Assembly (NCBI GenBank): GCA_019694165.1
Contig: JAIBCL010000001.1
Coordinates: 434,001-498,000, forward strand
DNA: 64,000 nucleotides
Direction: 5' to 3'
DNA from: Verrucomicrobiaceae bacterium
GTDB lineage: Bacteria; Verrucomicrobiota; Verrucomicrobiia; Verrucomicrobiales; Verrucomicrobiaceae
Position 1 is the stretch's first letter. Each line of letters opens with the position of its first letter. Positions 30,919-40,140 of the stretch are shown here, piece after piece. The notes beneath the pieces were generated by a model. It did not search any database and was not told where the DNA came from. It saw only the letters and a list, made by a program, of their open reading frames with translations. Both the position numbers and the translations under genes were made by a program.

Positions 30919-33321
30919 TCACTCCGGCCTCAGCATCAGCGTGTGCTTGGCTACTTCGGCGATCTTCTTGTCCGAGAACGCGAGCGGGAAATACTCACCT
31001 CCTGCCCATAGCGGCAGCAAGTCGCTGTAGTGCTCGCTGCCGGGCTGGCCGGACTGGCCGGGCGTGCTGGTGGCAAGGCCGAGGTCCCAGTCGGAGAGGT
31101 CAAAGACATGGCGGTAGGAGGCTCCGTGCACTTGCTTAAAGTTCGCGTCGAACTTGGTGTTGTTCGGCGTGGTGTCATCGCCAGGGCGCGGCACAGGCGC
31201 GGGATTGAAAGCAGTGGCGTGGGCCGCGCTGAGGCTGGCGAGCGGATGCTGGAAGGCGGCCTGATGCATCGCGCCCCATTTCCAGCGTGTGGGATCAGCG
31301 CCCTGGTCTTTACGCAGACGTGCGGCGGCGGTGGTGAGAGCCGTGAGCATGAGCGAGTTGCGTTTCGCGGTGGGATTTTCCGTTCCAAACCATTCCGCGC
31401 TCGGTTCACGCAGCGCACGGATCATGACGGGCAGACTCTTTAAGGAACCGCGGTCGAGTTTGCTGTCGGTGGCGATGGCTTGCTGCCAGAAGACTTTTTC
31501 GAGTTCTTGCAGCCACACGCAATACAAAACGGCGGCAGCGGAGTCGGTGGCGAGATGACCGTCCCAACTGCCAAGCATCCCGGCGAGTGTTTTCAGATCA
31601 TCAGGAGCGGAGACCTTGCGCCAGAGGCTCGCGAGCTGCCGCGCGGCAGTGGAGGTGCTGTCTTGCTGAATGCTGCGAAAGTCGTCCAAGGTCAGCTTTC
31701 GACCTGATGCGATGATTTGCTCAAGCCGCTCGCGAATGCGGTCGTGGCGATACGACGGCGACCAGTCGTAGGCGATGGTGTGCGGGTAGTTGGGCGGCAG
31801 GATGTTGTGATTCGCAGTGGCGATCCAGCCTTCGGCGGGCTGCCACTGCTGCGGATAGTCCTTCACCGGCAAAAAGCCTTTCCAGCGATACGCATTCGTC
31901 CAGCCGGGCACGGGCAGCAGGCCGTCCCAGCCCTCGCGCACAGGCGTGGCAGCGGCGGCGATCCATCCGGTGTCGCCGTCCACGCTGGCGAAGACAAAGT
32001 TCAGGCACGGAATCTTCCAAGCCTCCAGCGCCTGCAAAAACGACGCGCGATCCTGCGCACGCGCCACCGAGAGACTGCCGAGATACGCCGCGCCGCCCGG
32101 CTCCTGCCCGGCCCAGCGCAGCGCGATGGCGATGTGCTTTTTCTCATCCTGATAAATGACGGGACCGTGGCGTGTGAAGCGCAGCTCTTGCTTCACAGGC
32201 TGCGGCTTGCCACGAACGCGGAACGTTTCCTCGCGTGTGTCCATCGCGAGCCATTCATCGCCCGCGAGATAGCGCCTCGGATCATCAGGATGCGTCTTCT
32301 CCACAAACAAATCCGCCTGATCCGTGCCGACAATCGTGAAGGCCCATGCGATGCGTTCATTGTGCCCGATGGCGACGCCCGGCAGCGCAGGCTCACCGCT
32401 GCCGATGACATTCCAGCCCGGCGCACGCAGATGCACGAGGTAGCGCAGCGAAGGCAGCGCCAGCGTGCGATGCGGATCGCCCGCGAGCATCGGCTTCCCC
32501 GAGGCCGTGAGCGATCCAGCAGCCACCCAGTTGTTGCTTTCATGCAGCGAAGTCTTGAACGCGGGTGCTTTCGTCGCGGCGCCGTAAGCAGCGCCGATGT
32601 CCGCTTTGAAAAGATCTGCATCGAGCAACGGATCGAGCGCGAACTCACGCGGCGGCTCCGTCGGTGCGAGACGACGCGCTTCATTCACACCCGCCTCGGC
32701 GACGAGACGCGCACGCGACAGCTCGCGCTGCCAGTTGCCAGACATGATGAGCCCGGACATGCGCGGCAGCACATCCTCCGCGCGCCACGGACGCGGTTTG
32801 AAGCCGAGAACCTGAAACTCGACCGGCAGCCCCTTCTCGCCCGCCTGAGCGATGAAGGCATTGATACCCTCCGCGAAGGCCGTGGCGATCTCGCGCGCAT
32901 CCGGCGCATAGCTGCGCCACTCCGCCTCCATGTCACCACGATACTGCATGAGCCGCGCAAAGCGGTCGCCTTCCAGAGCCTCCGCGCCCTGTAGCTCCGC
33001 CATCTCTCCCAGCCCCGTGCGCCGCCACAGCTCGATCTGAAACAACCGGTCCTGCGCCACCACAAAGCCCTGCGCGAAGAAGAGATCATGCGAGTTCTTC
33101 GCGTCGATGTGCGCGATGCCCCATCGGTCGCGGGTCACACGCACTTCGTTTTGCAAACCCGGCAGGTGCTTTTCGCCTTCGAGCTGCGCCAGCACGGTGC
33201 GGGATTGTTTGAGTAGAACTTCCGATGTTTGTGCCGTGAGATTGGTGGCTGACAGGCAGAGGATTGGAAGGAGAAGGAATGGCAAGGGAATGGGGGCAGG
33301 GGAATGTTTCATTAGATTCAT
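30919..33321 (-). CDS. Penicillin acylase family protein (Ntn hydrolase)
   Basis: An 800-aa precursor with a signal peptide (MKHSPAPIPLPFLLLPILCL). The alpha-chain motif VRVTRDRWGIAHIDAKNSHD and the FFAQGFVVAQDRLFQIEL block are diagnostic. The predicted self-cleavage site precedes Ser262 in LHESNNWVAAG, making Ser262 the N-terminal nucleophile of the beta chain. The length fits the family (780-850 aa). These periplasmic enzymes cleave amide bonds such as acyl-homoserine lactones or N-acyl amino acids; the substrate is unknown here. In-frame starts at 33324 (TTG), 33321 and 33312 are possible. It converges with the oxidoreductase at 29723-30910, the stops being 8 bp apart. Confidence 0.9.
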   Translation of the reverse strand: MNLMKHSPAPIPLPFLLLPILCLSATNLTAQTSEVLLKQSRTVLAQLEGEKHLPGLQNEVRVTRDRWGIAHIDAKNSHDLFFAQGFVVAQDRLFQIELWRRTGLGEMAELQGAEALEGDRFARLMQYRGDMEAEWRSYAPDAREIATAFAEGINAFIAQAGEKGLPVEFQVLGFKPRPWRAEDVLPRMSGLIMSGNWQRELSRARLVAEAGVNEARRLAPTEPPREFALDPLLDADLFKADIGAAYGAATKAPAFKTSLHESNNWVAAGSLTASGKPMLAGDPHRTLALPSLRYLVHLRAPGWNVIGSGEPALPGVAIGHNERIAWAFTIVGTDQADLFVEKTHPDDPRRYLAGDEWLAMDTREETFRVRGKPQPVKQELRFTRHGPVIYQDEKKHIAIALRWAGQEPGGAAYLGSLSVARAQDRASFLQALEAWKIPCLNFVFASVDGDTGWIAAAATPVREGWDGLLPVPGWTNAYRWKGFLPVKDYPQQWQPAEGWIATANHNILPPNYPHTIAYDWSPSYRHDRIRERLEQIIASGRKLTLDDFRSIQQDSTSTAARQLASLWRKVSAPDDLKTLAGMLGSWDGHLATDSAAAVLYCVWLQELEKVFWQQAIATDSKLDRGSLKSLPVMIRALREPSAEWFGTENPTAKRNSLMLTALTTAAARLRKDQGADPTRWKWGAMHQAAFQHPLASLSAAHATAFNPAPVPRPGDDTTPNNTKFDANFKQVHGASYRHVFDLSDWDLGLATSTPGQSGQPGSEHYSDLLPLWAGGEYFPLAFSDKKIAEVAKHTLMLRPE

Positions 33322-33367
33322 CAATGGGTTGGATCGGTTCTGCCTTCTTATTCCCCTGCCCCCATTC
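33288..33367. promoter_or_regulatory. Perfect 18-bp inverted repeat spanning the acylase start codon
   Basis: The left arm 33288-33305 and right arm 33350-33367 are perfect reverse complements (GAATGGGGGCAGGGGAAT). The 44-nt loop contains all candidate start codons of the penicillin acylase gene. The left arm also encodes its signal peptide (PAPIPL). In mRNA this hairpin could hide the translation start. Confidence 0.55.
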
Positions 33368-33391
33368 CTCTGCCATAAAGCAGCCCTGAAT

Positions 33392-34843
33392 TCATCGAGT
33401 GCCTACTGAACCCTGCTTCGCCTTCACCACGCTTGTTTCATTGCGCTCCATCGTCACCTGATCCTTGCACGCGTCCTCGATGACAAAAGGCTGCTTCAAC
33501 GCCTCGATACGGTTTTCGATGAAGCGCACGTCCTTGATCGTGCCCTTCACCGACACGGCGGTCTTCGCGTTCTTGATCGTCACGCCACGAATGCGCACGC
33601 CATCGATGAGCGCCGTGCGGTAGTCGGTGGTGTTGCGCCAGACTTCCATGCCGATCTGCAACGGCTCCTCCGCCGTGCCGCTGATGATGCCGCCGATGTA
33701 GTTCATGTCCGTGCCGCAGAGGGTCACGCTGTTTACGGCGACGAGGTTCGTTACCTGATTGCCGCGTCCCTCGATGCGCACGCCACCCTTGCCGCCGCAG
33801 AAGTCACCCGTGGAAGAGCAGAAATCACCGCGCAGGCTGAGGTTCGCGGGATTGTCGCGGCAGATGTTCCCGCTGAGCACGATGCCTTCCTGGAAAGCAT
33901 TCACGCCGATGCCGAGACGCGCGTTGTTCGTGCAGATGTTGCCTTGCAGCACGCAGTGATGATTGCCGGAGTAAAGGATGATGCCGTCCTCGTAGTCCGA
34001 GTCGCGACATTGATTGGCCGTGAGCTGGCAATACTCGCTCAATCGCAGCAGGATGTTCTTGTCGTGCGCGCCGATGCACGTCACGCGGTCGATGCGCGAA
34101 TGATGCACGCGGTAGAAGCTCAGATTGTGCAGGATGCAGTCGCGAATGGTGATGCCTTCGATGCTGAGGCTCGTCAGCGGGTCGGTGAGCGAGTCCACGC
34201 TGATGCCGCAGCCCGCGCGCGTCTCCTCGCCGCGGCTCTTTGGCGTGGTCATGTCGCCCGGAGCGAAGTCGAACTGCTTCTTCTTGTTCCCGTCGATCAC
34301 GCCCGTGCCGTGGATGCGCACGCCGGGCACGGTGATGAGGAAAGCCGAGCACTGCGTGCCGAGCCGCGCCTTGTCCGCCACCTTGTAATCATGCTTCAGC
34401 GGCAGCTCGAAGCGCACCGTGTTGCCTTCAATGCTCGCGATCCGTCCGCAGTCACCGCCTTCGCGCCGGTCCTTCTTCCCGCCACCCTGAATGCGAAGAC
34501 TGTCCGCACCCAGCGTCACCCATTGCCCTGTATAGTAGCCCGATGCATCCGCGACAGTCACCGCATTCTGCCCCGCAGTCACATCTGCCACCACTGCCTG
34601 AATGTTCGAGTCACTCACCTTCACCGTGCCCTCGATCTCGATCACCTGCCCGGCCTTCGGTTGCAGCGCGTTCGTGATGCGAAACACACCCTCGGGAATC
34701 ACCACGTTCTTCCCGGTATCCAGCGCCTTCTGAATCGCGCGCGTGTCATCGGCTCTGCCGTCGCCCTTAGCGCCGAACTCGGCGACGGAGACGGCATGTG
34801 CGCTCGATGCGAACAAAAATACAGCGTAGAACCAGCTTTTCAT
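33392..34843 (-). CDS. Secreted right-handed beta-helix protein
   Basis: A 483-aa protein. The second Met (MKSWFYAVFLFASSAHA) gives the better signal peptide. The mature start VSVAEFGAKGDGRADDTRAIQKALD is the classical pectate-lyase-3/polygalacturonase-like opening. The body is rich in short Asn-containing rungs (RDCILHNLSFYRVHHS, NQCRDSD, GNICTNN), as expected for parallel beta-helices. GH28 catalytic Asp pairs are not obvious, so it may be a lyase, epimerase or binding protein. It follows the sialidase-like gene on the same strand by 20 bp, suggesting co-transcription. Confidence 0.82.
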   Translation of the reverse strand: MKSWFYAVFLFASSAHAVSVAEFGAKGDGRADDTRAIQKALDTGKNVVIPEGVFRITNALQPKAGQVIEIEGTVKVSDSNIQAVVADVTAGQNAVTVADASGYYTGQWVTLGADSLRIQGGGKKDRREGGDCGRIASIEGNTVRFELPLKHDYKVADKARLGTQCSAFLITVPGVRIHGTGVIDGNKKKQFDFAPGDMTTPKSRGEETRAGCGISVDSLTDPLTSLSIEGITIRDCILHNLSFYRVHHSRIDRVTCIGAHDKNILLRLSEYCQLTANQCRDSDYEDGIILYSGNHHCVLQGNICTNNARLGIGVNAFQEGIVLSGNICRDNPANLSLRGDFCSSTGDFCGGKGGVRIEGRGNQVTNLVAVNSVTLCGTDMNYIGGIISGTAEEPLQIGMEVWRNTTDYRTALIDGVRIRGVTIKNAKTAVSVKGTIKDVRFIENRIEALKQPFVIEDACKDQVTMERNETSVVKAKQGSVGTR

Positions 34844-34863
34844 GACGCAGCAAGTCGGTGATT

Positions 34864-35916
34864 TCAACGGTTGAGTTCCGCCATGTAGATCGCCGTGATT
34901 GTCTTGCCGGCTTCATCCTTCTCGTGGCTCGAATACCACGAGATGAGGCCCTTGGTCGGCGAAAGCTCGACGAAGCCGGGATACGAGTTGTCGCCGCCGC
35001 TGGGGAGTTCGGCGAATTCGCGAAGCGTCTCACCATCGAGCCAGCAGAGCGAGGTTTTTGCTCCCTTCTCCTTCGTGGTATGCCGCCCACCCACGAGGAT
35101 GTGCTCGCCCCACTTCGCCACAAGCGGGCCACCAACCGCGCGGTCGAACTGCTGACGATTCCAGTCGGTGTAAGGCAGCTTCGAGCGCAGAAGGAAGGCT
35201 TCCTTGCCGCTGCCGTTGCGGCCGATGGCCAGCACGCTGCCGTCGCGCTCGAAGAGGAAGGCGGTTTCATCGCCATTCGTCTCGTTGAAGTAGGCGCGCT
35301 TCTTCCACACGAGACCGTCATCGCTTTCGAGCATGAGCGACTGAATGCGGCTGCCTTCACCTTTCGGGCCAATGTCGTAGCCGGGCTTGCGTCGGCCACA
35401 GAGGAAGGCTTTGCCGTCATGCGACGCCGCACGCCAGATGTATAGGCCGAAGGTGCCTTCGAGCATCGTCGGCTCGCTCCACTTCGAGCCGTCGTCGGAG
35501 AACACGGCAAAGCCGAGCATCTTGTTCATGTCGTAGTCCTTCGACTCGATCTTGCCCGGTCCGCTCCACCATGTGCCGGTGTAAACGAAGAGACGATCTT
35601 TGAAGACGAGAAAGTGCGGATCACGCGTGTCGCGATCTGTGACGCTGAAGCGATGAACCGGCTGCCACGACGCGCCTTCATCGGCGCTGCGCAGGATGAT
35701 CACCGAAGCAGTGTTGTTCACCATGTGACCGTCCGGACAACTGCGGAAGCAAAGGTAAAGCTGCCCTTTGAATCGCACGAGATCGGTGAAGGCGTTGTGC
35801 TCGCCATTGTGGAAGACGCGGCGGATGTTCTTCACGGTCACGGGAGGCGGCTCTGCCGCAAGTGACGAATGCAGAATGACGAATGACGAAAGAAGCACGA
35901 CGAGGAGCGAGCGCAT
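34864..35916 (-). CDS. Secreted sialidase-like (BNR repeat) protein
   Basis: A 350-aa protein with a signal peptide ending SSLAA. The propeller repeats include the Asp-box-like ILRSADEGASWQPVHRF and the arginine-containing RFKGQLYLCFRSC, as in exo-alpha-sialidase-like proteins. Other rungs read HFLVFKDRLFVYTGTWW and SEPTMLEGTFGLYIW. A complete Arg triad is not certain, so enzymatic activity is unproven. It lies in a minus-strand block with the beta-helix gene, compatible with glycan foraging together with the O-acetylesterase. Confidence 0.75.
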   Translation of the reverse strand: MRSLLVVLLSSFVILHSSLAAEPPPVTVKNIRRVFHNGEHNAFTDLVRFKGQLYLCFRSCPDGHMVNNTASVIILRSADEGASWQPVHRFSVTDRDTRDPHFLVFKDRLFVYTGTWWSGPGKIESKDYDMNKMLGFAVFSDDGSKWSEPTMLEGTFGLYIWRAASHDGKAFLCGRRKPGYDIGPKGEGSRIQSLMLESDDGLVWKKRAYFNETNGDETAFLFERDGSVLAIGRNGSGKEAFLLRSKLPYTDWNRQQFDRAVGGPLVAKWGEHILVGGRHTTKEKGAKTSLCWLDGETLREFAELPSGGDNSYPGFVELSPTKGLISWYSSHEKDEAGKTITAIYMAELNR

Positions 35917-35951
35917 GACGAGGTGGATGGCAGGTGGTTGTGGGACTGAGG

Positions 35952-37019
35952 TCAGGATGAGCGGGATTTGCGAAGCAGGAAACCAAGCGACAGTACCAAG
36001 GCGGCTGCCGCAGCGATCCAGCGGCGGCGTTTGGCTGCTGTGTTTGATGGCGTGGCATCGGCGACGGCAGGCTTTGGCTCGATGCGCACGGTTTCGATGA
36101 CCGGAGCGTTGTCCACTGCCGACCAGTCGGCGGAAAGGAGAAGGTCCATGCCGGGATTCTGGTCTTTGATTTCGCAGGAGCAGGCGCCGCAGAGATAGGT
36201 GGCTGTTTGCAAAAGGTTGTCGTCGTGAATGCCTTTGCCGATCAGCGGCTCGAGCGCGCGACCGCGACCGAAGATGGGAAAGACCATCGGCTCGCTGATG
36301 AAGTCGCCGAGATCAGGCTCCAGGTGCATGAGCATCGCGATCAGCGCGGCTTCCCGCTGGTCAGCACGGCTGAGACGGAGGATCGAGAAGTCGATCTTCA
36401 ATGGCAGATCAGTCTGGAGCACATCCGCATTCTCGTGTCGCCGCGTGGCGTTTCGCAGACTGGCTTCATCCTGCGTGATGACGCCGTCGGGGAGTTTCAC
36501 CTTCTCGGTGATGGTCTTCATGGACTCCTGCAGCACGGTGTGCGCGGCGTTGTCCTTCGCTGCATCGCCGGACTCGAGCAGAAGCCACACGGCTGTTTGA
36601 CCGCTGAGCAGGCGCTTCCGGAGTTCGTCACGCACGGGCGAGTTTAGCAAAGCGGAGGCAGTGTCTTTGGAAAAATCAGCCTGCCAGACAGGCTTTCGCG
36701 CCTCCGCGTTGCGCGATCGAGGATCGTGCAGAGCGACCGACGACTTCTCGGCAGGCGCTTTGATCTCGATCTCGACATTGACCGGTGTCTTCGGGTGCTG
36801 AAGCGACTCCACAATGGCTTTCTCGTCCGGTGTGAGGCCGTTCGTGCCCGGCGTCATCGAGAGCAGGTAAGCTGCAGGCTCCCAGCGCTCGAGTGCGTAG
36901 CGAAACACAGGCACCTGACACGCCTCACTCGTCACCATGAGCGAAAGGCCGCAAGCGATTGCCGCGAAAACGCGGGAGATCGCAAACAACGAACCGCGCG
37001 ATTTCCCAAGTGAAGCCAT
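35952..37019 (-). CDS. Exported protein of unknown function with C-terminal membrane anchor
   Basis: A 355-aa protein. It has an N-terminal signal-like helix (about 12-32, FAAIACGLSLMVTSEA) followed immediately by CQVPVFRYALERWEPAAY. A C-terminal hydrophobic helix (about 333-350) is flanked by KRRR and KSRSS. A Cys cluster CGACSCEIKDQNPG lies near 275. I recall the CQVPVFRYALERW start from other verrucomicrobial and planctomycete exported proteins of no known role. It is 21 bp upstream of the PQQ-type propeller gene's stop on the same strand, so it is translated after that gene in one likely transcript. Confidence 0.6.
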   Translation of the reverse strand: MASLGKSRGSLFAISRVFAAIACGLSLMVTSEACQVPVFRYALERWEPAAYLLSMTPGTNGLTPDEKAIVESLQHPKTPVNVEIEIKAPAEKSSVALHDPRSRNAEARKPVWQADFSKDTASALLNSPVRDELRKRLLSGQTAVWLLLESGDAAKDNAAHTVLQESMKTITEKVKLPDGVITQDEASLRNATRRHENADVLQTDLPLKIDFSILRLSRADQREAALIAMLMHLEPDLGDFISEPMVFPIFGRGRALEPLIGKGIHDDNLLQTATYLCGACSCEIKDQNPGMDLLLSADWSAVDNAPVIETVRIEPKPAVADATPSNTAAKRRRWIAAAAALVLSLGFLLRKSRSS

Positions 37020-37040
37020 GACCCGTGTGTGAACTCTCTC

Positions 37041-40000
37041 TCACTCACCTTGCAGCGCGAACCACGCCTTCATTTGATAGCTGCAGTGACACTTCGAAGA
37101 GCCGTCCGGCACGAGGACGAGTCCGGATGCCGGGACAGCATTGATCCAGCAGCTCGGCCGAATGCCGCCGTAGTTCTCCGTGCCAGCTTCGCGAGTGAGA
37201 TCCACGTAGCCGAGCGTGGCCGAGCGGAAGAGCATGAGGTTCCGGCTCGAACTGATCTGGCCACAGCCATACGAGCGCTTGAACTCCCAATCGACCGGCG
37301 ATCCCGTCTTCAGATCCCACGCACCACCTTCGGAATAGATGGTGCCGTCGTTGATCAAAGGGCGTGTCTGGTACTTCGCCACCTGCTCCCAGATGCGTTT
37401 GCCTGACTTCAGGTCAAAGCCAGCGAGCCGGCCTCCGACCTCTGATGGCAGCTCGAAGAAACTGTGTTTCACCGCTTTGTAATTCATGAGCAAGACACCG
37501 TGCTTCGCACTCACCGCGAGTTGCGTGCCCCAGATGTCATCTTCGTTCTTCCATAAAACCTTGCCGCTCGCCGCATCGACGCCCAGCAGCTTGCCAGGAG
37601 GTACATCGCCGTGCGCCAGTCGCGGCGCGGCCTTTCCATCGCGACGCGGATTGGTCACGCGGTCGGCTTCGACGATTGGGCGATCGATCAAATAGACGCG
37701 TTCTCCCGCGATGGCGATGCTGTTGTGGCGAATGGAACCGTCAGGCTTGTATTGCCACTTCACTTTTCCTGTCGCCGGATCGAACGCGAAGAACAACACC
37801 GACTCCGTGCGCAGGTTCGTGAGCTGATAACGCGGGCTGACATTATGCTCGAGATTCTCGACGGAGCCGAAGAGCGTGCCGTTTTCAAAAGCGAGGTAGC
37901 CCCAGTTGCGATCTTTTGCATCGGCAGCCACGGGCGTCGTGAATTCGCGCACGAGCTTCCCCGTGGCGAGATCGATGCGCAGACAACGCGGCCCGCTCTT
38001 CACATAGATGGAATCGCCACCGATGCAGAAGGGGCCGCCCGTATCGCCGATGCCGACGTCGTGATGAATGCCGTCGAAGTCAGCGAGCAATCCGCGCACA
38101 TCGAAGTCCCACAGCCGGCGGCCATTGTAGGCATCCACACAGCAAAGGCCGTTCACTCCGCTGACGACCATGTAGCCCTGCGAGATGAGCGGTGCCGGAC
38201 CCTGACCGTGGCGATTCGCGATCTCGAACTCGACATCGCGAAACCAGAACATCGAGAGCCTCCCCTTCACGATCTCGTCATCGGAGCAGAGCGTATTGGC
38301 TGCGCTGCCGTTTTGATGCGTCCAGCTTCCGGCGCCAGCGGGCGCGCCAGCTTTGTCGATCTTCACCTTCCCATCCGTCATCGACGCGATCATGCCGGTG
38401 TAGGGCCTGCGGATGCGGTGCATCTCCGTCTGCACCGCTTTGACCGATGCGAGCTTGGCATCACGCGGTGCGATGACGAGGTTCGCAAATTGCCTGGGGA
38501 AATGCGTCGCTTCGAGCGGTGCGACGGTGACGCTGATTCGCGTGCCGTAGATGCCCGCGTTCGCCACACGAAGCCGCGCGGCAGCCGCGAGCTTTGCATC
38601 GGGCTCCACGACGATGATGTGCATGTCGGATTGCCGGGCGATCGCGAGCTCCAGATCACCGCGTCCTCCTCCGAGCAGAACCGCGTAGCCAGACTTGATC
38701 GCCGCTGCATCGAGAATCGCCTTTGCTTCAGCAGCACTCTTTTCATCAGGCGTGTCAGTTTTCGCGACAACAACGGGAGCGGGCAATGGATTGGGACTGC
38801 CGTCGAAGAGGTAAACGATGCCTTTGTCCGTGGTCACCACGATGCGGCCATTGCCCGCGGCGAGGCCGAGCACGCGACCTTCCACGCTTTGCTTCCACCA
38901 TTGGTTTCGCTGACCCGAGTAATCGATCGCCGTGATCTGACCGTCGCAGCCCACGACGGCTTCGCTGCCGGCGATGATGAACTCCAACACCTCTCGCTCC
39001 AGCGGTGCCACCTTGTCCTGCTCGAGCACACGCGCCTTCACCGGCTGCCCTTTGCGATCAATCTTCTCCACGTCCTTCCATCGATAGGTCGCCAGTGAGC
39101 GACCTTCCGCACGCACGATGCCACCATTGATCGCCACGGCAGCGCCAGCACCGAATTGCGTTGTCATGTCGCCCGTCTTCAGATCAAAGAGAGCGCCGGA
39201 ATTGAGGATGCTGTTCTCGCTCAATACAACGCGGGTGCCGCCACGCTGCTGATTCTTCGCGAGGTGGTAGTAGCGTAGTTTTCCATCCGCGCGCTCAAAC
39301 ACCGCAGGCACTGCACGACCTGTCGGGACGATGATCGAGTCCTCGGTCGCGAGGAAGTATCCCTGCGGTGCCACGCCGCTGTCTGCCTCTGCGCCTCCAT
39401 GCGGCTGCGCCATGTGAAGGCCACCGCTTTCGCCATTGTGCCAGACCGGTCTGCCGGTCGCAGCGTCCAGCGCGTGCAGGAAAACACCGTCGTTCGGCCA
39501 GATGCCACCGGAGTAGTAAACTTTGTCATCAACGACCACAGGACCGCCTCGTGCGGGCCAATGCGAAATCATGCGCTCATTGCCCATCACGCGTTGCGCT
39601 CCCGGTCCGGCGCGATGCTTCCAAAGCACTCTGCCATCTCGCAACCCAAGCGCGTAGAGATGCCCGTCATCGCTGACGACGAAGACGCGATCCTTCCACG
39701 CCGCTGGAGCAAAACGCACCGGTCCTTCTGTGAAGAAGCGCCAGCGAATCTGGCCCGTCTTCGCGTCGAGCGCATAGACCTGATCGTCCGCCGAGCTACC
39801 GAACAGCACGAGATCGCCAACGATGATCGGCTGGAAGGCGAGATCGTATTCCATGCGATCCGATGTCGGCCACGCAGGCCGCGGAGCCGCCGGAAGCCGA
39901 AACTCCCAGCGCTGGCGCAGTTGATTCGGAATCGTTTCCGAAGTGAAACCGCTGCGCGCCGCATTGCCGCGAAAAGTCGGCCAGTCATCAGCCATCAGCC

Positions 40001-40043
40001 ATGAGGAAGCGAAAGTCAGTGACAGGAAGAGAAGGGAGCGCAT
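37041..40043 (-). CDS. PQQ-type beta-propeller protein with an inserted methyltransferase-like domain
   Basis: A 1000-aa secreted protein. Start at 40043 gives the signal peptide MRSLLFLSLTFASSWLMA and the mature start DDWPTFRGNAARSG, characteristic of PQQ-binding-like propellers. Propeller blades (VYALDAKTGQIRWRF, LHALDAATGRPVWH, LLGVDAASGKVLWK) occupy about 20-430 and 590-1000. Between them, around 440-560, is a Rossmann-like segment (AVLLGGGRGDLELAIARQSD and IIVVEPD) resembling SAM-dependent methyltransferases. There is no obvious PQQ or metal ligand set, so a dehydrogenase role is not supported; it may be a structural or sensing propeller. The next downstream gene (35952) is 21 bp away. 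Confidence 0.78.
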   Translation of the reverse strand: MRSLLFLSLTFASSWLMADDWPTFRGNAARSGFTSETIPNQLRQRWEFRLPAAPRPAWPTSDRMEYDLAFQPIIVGDLVLFGSSADDQVYALDAKTGQIRWRFFTEGPVRFAPAAWKDRVFVVSDDGHLYALGLRDGRVLWKHRAGPGAQRVMGNERMISHWPARGGPVVVDDKVYYSGGIWPNDGVFLHALDAATGRPVWHNGESGGLHMAQPHGGAEADSGVAPQGYFLATEDSIIVPTGRAVPAVFERADGKLRYYHLAKNQQRGGTRVVLSENSILNSGALFDLKTGDMTTQFGAGAAVAINGGIVRAEGRSLATYRWKDVEKIDRKGQPVKARVLEQDKVAPLEREVLEFIIAGSEAVVGCDGQITAIDYSGQRNQWWKQSVEGRVLGLAAGNGRIVVTTDKGIVYLFDGSPNPLPAPVVVAKTDTPDEKSAAEAKAILDAAAIKSGYAVLLGGGRGDLELAIARQSDMHIIVVEPDAKLAAAARLRVANAGIYGTRISVTVAPLEATHFPRQFANLVIAPRDAKLASVKAVQTEMHRIRRPYTGMIASMTDGKVKIDKAGAPAGAGSWTHQNGSAANTLCSDDEIVKGRLSMFWFRDVEFEIANRHGQGPAPLISQGYMVVSGVNGLCCVDAYNGRRLWDFDVRGLLADFDGIHHDVGIGDTGGPFCIGGDSIYVKSGPRCLRIDLATGKLVREFTTPVAADAKDRNWGYLAFENGTLFGSVENLEHNVSPRYQLTNLRTESVLFFAFDPATGKVKWQYKPDGSIRHNSIAIAGERVYLIDRPIVEADRVTNPRRDGKAAPRLAHGDVPPGKLLGVDAASGKVLWKNEDDIWGTQLAVSAKHGVLLMNYKAVKHSFFELPSEVGGRLAGFDLKSGKRIWEQVAKYQTRPLINDGTIYSEGGAWDLKTGSPVDWEFKRSYGCGQISSSRNLMLFRSATLGYVDLTREAGTENYGGIRPSCWINAVPASGLVLVPDGSSKCHCSYQMKAWFALQGE

Positions 40044-40061
40044 GAGGCAAAAAGTAGTCAG

Positions 40062-40075
40062 GGGCTTCAGCCCGT
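40062..40075. repeat. Short REP-like palindrome
   Basis: GGGGCTTCAGCCCG lies between the propeller and the oxidoreductase genes. It is the same motif as the pair inside the gene at 23163-27206, so it belongs to a dispersed palindrome family. Confidence 0.45.
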
Positions 40076-40140
40076 GATCGTATGGATGAGGGATTCGAGT
40101 CGAACAACCCGGCGGCAACTCCGCGCGCGAGAGCGAACGA

